Part shown: positions 61,396 to 64,000 of the stretch, piece after piece
Numbering within the stretch: the first letter of the stretch is position 1
Layout: each line of letters opens with the position of its first letter
Origin: an uncultured Carboxylicivirga sp.
Lineage (GTDB): Bacteria; Bacteroidota; Bacteroidia; Bacteroidales; Marinilabiliaceae
NCBI GenBank assembly: GCA_947503525.1
Contig: CANNEA010000001.1
Coordinates: forward strand, 1,240,001-1,304,000
Direction: 5' to 3'
DNA length: 64,000 nucleotides
The notes under the pieces: model-generated
The model's database searches: none
Seen by the model: the letters and a program-made list of their open reading frames with translations, nothing else
What the model was told of the DNA's origin: nothing
Position numbers and translations under genes: made by a program

Positions 61396-63978
61396 ATGAA
61401 TTTGAAAAACTTTACAATAAAAGCACAGGAAGTCATAGAGCAGGCTGCTCAAATAGCTAAAGGAAATAATCATCAAGCTATTGAAGCTGGACATATATTA
61501 ATGGGTATTCATCAGGTCGATGAGTCCATTATTGATTACCTGAATAAAAAGAATGGCTTGAATGATTACTCGCAAGTATTATCGTCTATTATACAATCAT
61601 ATCCAAAAGTAGTAGGTGCTGAGGTTTACCTATCCCGTTCAACTTCTGAAATTTTACAAAAGGCTACAGAGGTATCAAAAACACACGGCGATGAATTTGT
61701 CAGTGTCGAATTTCTCATATTGGGATTACTTAAAGTAAAAAACGATGTGTCAAATATGCTTAAGGATGCAGGTTTAACTGAGAAAGGATTGCTATCGGCC
61801 ATAGAGGAATTGCGACAAGGCAAAAAAGTGGATAGTGCAAGTGCCGAAGATTCTTATCAAACACTTAATCGCTATGCAATTAATTTAAATTCCAGAGCTC
61901 GGGATGGTAAGTTAGATCCTGTGATAGGTCGTGATGAAGAAATTAGGAGATTATTACAGATTTTGTCCAGACGAACTAAAAATAATCCAATCCTGGTAGG
62001 AGAACCGGGTGTAGGTAAAACAGCGATTGCAGAAGGTTTGGCCCAACGTATTATTAACGGTGATGTTCCGGAAAATTTAAAGAGTAAAGAGATATACTCA
62101 CTCGATATGGGCGCATTGATTGCCGGAGCTAAATATAAAGGCGAGTTTGAAGAGCGACTTAAAGGAGTTGTAAAAGAGGTGGAAAATGCAGAAGGTGAGA
62201 TAATTCTATTCATCGATGAAATACATACTTTAGTTGGAGCAGGCAAAGGAGAAGGAGCCATGGACGCCGCCAACATATTGAAGCCTGCATTGGCAAGGGG
62301 AGAACTTAGAGCAGTAGGCGCGACTACATTAAGTGAGTTTCAAAAATTCTTCGAGAAGGATAAAGCTTTGGAGAGACGTTTTCAAATGGTAATGGTCAAT
62401 GAACCAGATGTGTTGAGTTCAATTTCTATTCTTCGAGGTATAAAAGAGAAGTATGAAACACACCATAAAGTACGCATAAAAGATGAAGCTATTATTGCTG
62501 CAGTTGAATTATCAGATAGATACATCTCTGACCGATTTTTGCCTGATAAAGCCATTGATTTAATGGATGAGTCCGCAAGTCGTTTGCGAATTGAGATGAA
62601 TTCAGTGCCGGAAGAAGTTGATGAAGTAGAGCGTAAGGTCAAACAATTGGAAATTGAGCGCGAAGCCATTAAACGCGAAAATGATAAGCAAAAATTAAGT
62701 GAATTAAATCGGATTATTTCTGAGCTCAAGGAAGAACGCTCTAGTTTAAGAGCTTCCTGGGAAGCGGAAAAATCGCTGGTCGATAAAATTCAACAAAATA
62801 AAAGTGATATTGAAAACTTCAAGTTTGAGGCCGATAAAGCAGAACGTGAAGGGCATTACGATCAGGTGGCAGAGCTGCGATATGGTAAAATAAAAGATGC
62901 AGAAGCTTCAATTGATCAATTGAAGAAGGAGCTTGCTGAGCTTCAGTCTGATAATTTAATGATAAAGGAGGAGGTAGACTCTGAAGATATTGCTCATGTT
63001 GTAAGTCGTTGGACAGGTATACCTGTTTCAAAAATGGTGAAGTCAGAGAAGCAAAAGTTATTGCTGCTTGAAGATGAACTTCATAAAAGAGTAATAGGGC
63101 AGAATGAGGCTATAGAAGCTGTGGCTAATGCGGTGCGCAGGAGTAGGGCCGGATTACAGGATGCTAATCGTCCAATTGGATCGTTTATCTTTTTGGGTTC
63201 TACTGGTGTTGGAAAAACGGAGTTGGCTAAAGCTTTAGCCGAGTTTTTATTTGATGATGAAAATCAAATGACCCGCATTGACATGTCAGAGTATCAGGAG
63301 CGCCATTCTGTTTCGCGATTAATTGGAGCACCTCCGGGATACGTTGGCTATGATGAAGGGGGGCAATTGACAGAGGCCGTTCGAAGGAAACCCTATTCGG
63401 TGGTATTGCTTGATGAAATTGAAAAGGCGCATCCCGATGTATTTAATATTTTATTGCAGGTTCTGGACGATGGTCGCTTAACGGATAATAAAGGTAGAGT
63501 CGTGGACTTTAAGAATACTATTGTTGTGATGACTTCAAATACAGGTTCGCATCTGATTCAGCAAAAGTTGGATGGAGCAAATGAGCTATTGCAAGATGTG
63601 ATTGAAGATACAAAAAATGAAGTCTTTGATTTGCTAAAACAAACTATTCGACCTGAGTTTTTAAATCGAATTGATGAAGTGATCATGTTTACACCATTAT
63701 CGAAAACTGAAATTGGTGAAATTGTAGCATTACAATTTAATGCGCTGAGAAAGCGATTGCGCAGCATGGATGTAAAAATAGATATAACACCAGCTGCAAT
63801 TGATTGGATTGCTCAGGCTGGATTTGATCCGCTTTTTGGAGCACGACCAATTAAAAGAGCTTTGCAAAGGTATTTGGTAAATGATTTATCAAAGCAGTTA
63901 TTAGCCGATAAAATTAGCAAGGATGTTGACATATTGGTTGATGTTATGAATGAGAAGCTGGTTTTCTCGAATGCCTAA
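61396..63978 (+). CDS. clpB: ATP-dependent chaperone ClpB
   Basis: A full-length 860-residue ClpB disaggregase. An N-terminal Clp_N domain (about 1-140), the first AAA+ domain with Walker A GEPGVGKTA (202-210) and ILFIDEIHT, the ClpB-type middle coiled-coil (about 400-525, for example KVKQLEIEREAIKRENDK), and the second AAA+ domain with GSTGVGKTEL near residue 601 and VLLDEIEKAHPDV are all present. It works with DnaK to rescue aggregated proteins in the cytoplasm. No CIRCE-type operator was seen upstream; a small dyad at 61288-61304 is noted but not interpreted. Confidence 0.96.
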   Translation: MNLKNFTIKAQEVIEQAAQIAKGNNHQAIEAGHILMGIHQVDESIIDYLNKKNGLNDYSQVLSSIIQSYPKVVGAEVYLSRSTSEILQKATEVSKTHGDEFVSVEFLILGLLKVKNDVSNMLKDAGLTEKGLLSAIEELRQGKKVDSASAEDSYQTLNRYAINLNSRARDGKLDPVIGRDEEIRRLLQILSRRTKNNPILVGEPGVGKTAIAEGLAQRIINGDVPENLKSKEIYSLDMGALIAGAKYKGEFEERLKGVVKEVENAEGEIILFIDEIHTLVGAGKGEGAMDAANILKPALARGELRAVGATTLSEFQKFFEKDKALERRFQMVMVNEPDVLSSISILRGIKEKYETHHKVRIKDEAIIAAVELSDRYISDRFLPDKAIDLMDESASRLRIEMNSVPEEVDEVERKVKQLEIEREAIKRENDKQKLSELNRIISELKEERSSLRASWEAEKSLVDKIQQNKSDIENFKFEADKAEREGHYDQVAELRYGKIKDAEASIDQLKKELAELQSDNLMIKEEVDSEDIAHVVSRWTGIPVSKMVKSEKQKLLLLEDELHKRVIGQNEAIEAVANAVRRSRAGLQDANRPIGSFIFLGSTGVGKTELAKALAEFLFDDENQMTRIDMSEYQERHSVSRLIGAPPGYVGYDEGGQLTEAVRRKPYSVVLLDEIEKAHPDVFNILLQVLDDGRLTDNKGRVVDFKNTIVVMTSNTGSHLIQQKLDGANELLQDVIEDTKNEVFDLLKQTIRPEFLNRIDEVIMFTPLSKTEIGEIVALQFNALRKRLRSMDVKIDITPAAIDWIAQAGFDPLFGARPIKRALQRYLVNDLSKQLLADKISKDVDILVDVMNEKLVFSNA

Positions 63979-64000
63979 AGGTTAGCTTATCTCAACATAT

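Noticed and set aside
1-64000. tRNA, rRNA, CRISPR, transposon or prophage features
   Set aside because: I looked through the intergenic stretches and saw no cloverleaf, regular spaced repeats, transposase or phage gene. A covariance-model search could still find short RNAs I missed.

Overview
This 64 kb window is AT-rich, densely coding chromosome of a Bacteroidota bacterium, most likely an anaerobic or facultative marine member of the Marinilabiliales/Prolixibacteraceae side of the Bacteroidales (inferred). The evidence is the Bacteroidota-type promoter element TAnnTTTG in front of several genes, starts without clear Shine-Dalgarno sequences, a beta-propeller sensor kinase, and families that are largely Bacteroidota-specific (DUF4251, DUF6588, SiaB/SiaC pairs, PnuC plus a NadR-like kinase). 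I found no rRNA, tRNA, CRISPR array, transposase or prophage gene. The amylase at the left edge is cut by the window; ClpB at the right edge is complete.

Layout. 0-12.9 kb: partial MalS-like alpha-amylase, PhzF-family protein, an AGF(I/V)N-repeat surface protein, small secreted or barrel proteins, a YdcF-family membrane protein, a nitroreductase, a tandemly duplicated two-gene unit (SPOR-like protein + DUF6588 protein), and an M3 oligopeptidase. 12.9-20.6 kb: a tight five-gene operon for proline- and hydroxyproline-containing peptides (DPP IV-like peptidase, Xaa-Pro aminopeptidase, ornithine-cyclodeaminase-family reductase, trans-3-hydroxyproline-dehydratase-like protein, C69 dipeptidase). 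20.9-30.7 kb: a barrel protein, two sensor kinases without adjacent response regulators, a possible small RNA, a DJ-1 protein, an FBH1-like UvrD helicase and a DUF2891 lipoprotein. 30.7-34.4 kb: the 5-oxoprolinase genes pxpC, pxpB and pxpA with an Nramp-fold transporter that lacks the metal-site motifs. 34.6-38.9 kb: a TetR-controlled TolC/HlyD/ABC-2 permease export operon.

39.1-46.9 kb is the most unusual part. It holds a DUF134 regulator with two identical dyad operators around its promoter, two NifX/NifB-like proteins, a small DUF5320-like protein, two MinD/Mrp-type ATPases each carrying two 4Fe-4S motifs, a DUF4405 membrane protein, a thioesterase, an internally deleted metallo-beta-lactamase-fold gene, TrmO, a CoA-disulfide-reductase/rhodanese fusion and a 1-Cys-type peroxiredoxin. 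The core resembles the 'orange protein' (ORP) molybdenum-copper cluster genes of anaerobes.

47-64 kb is mostly housekeeping: guaA, a C-terminal processing protease, pnuC-nadR kinase-cysE, a SiaB/SiaC partner-switch pair without the SiaA phosphatase or SiaD cyclase, a very large ABCG-type transporter with an N-terminal TerB-like region, a second DPP IV and clpB.
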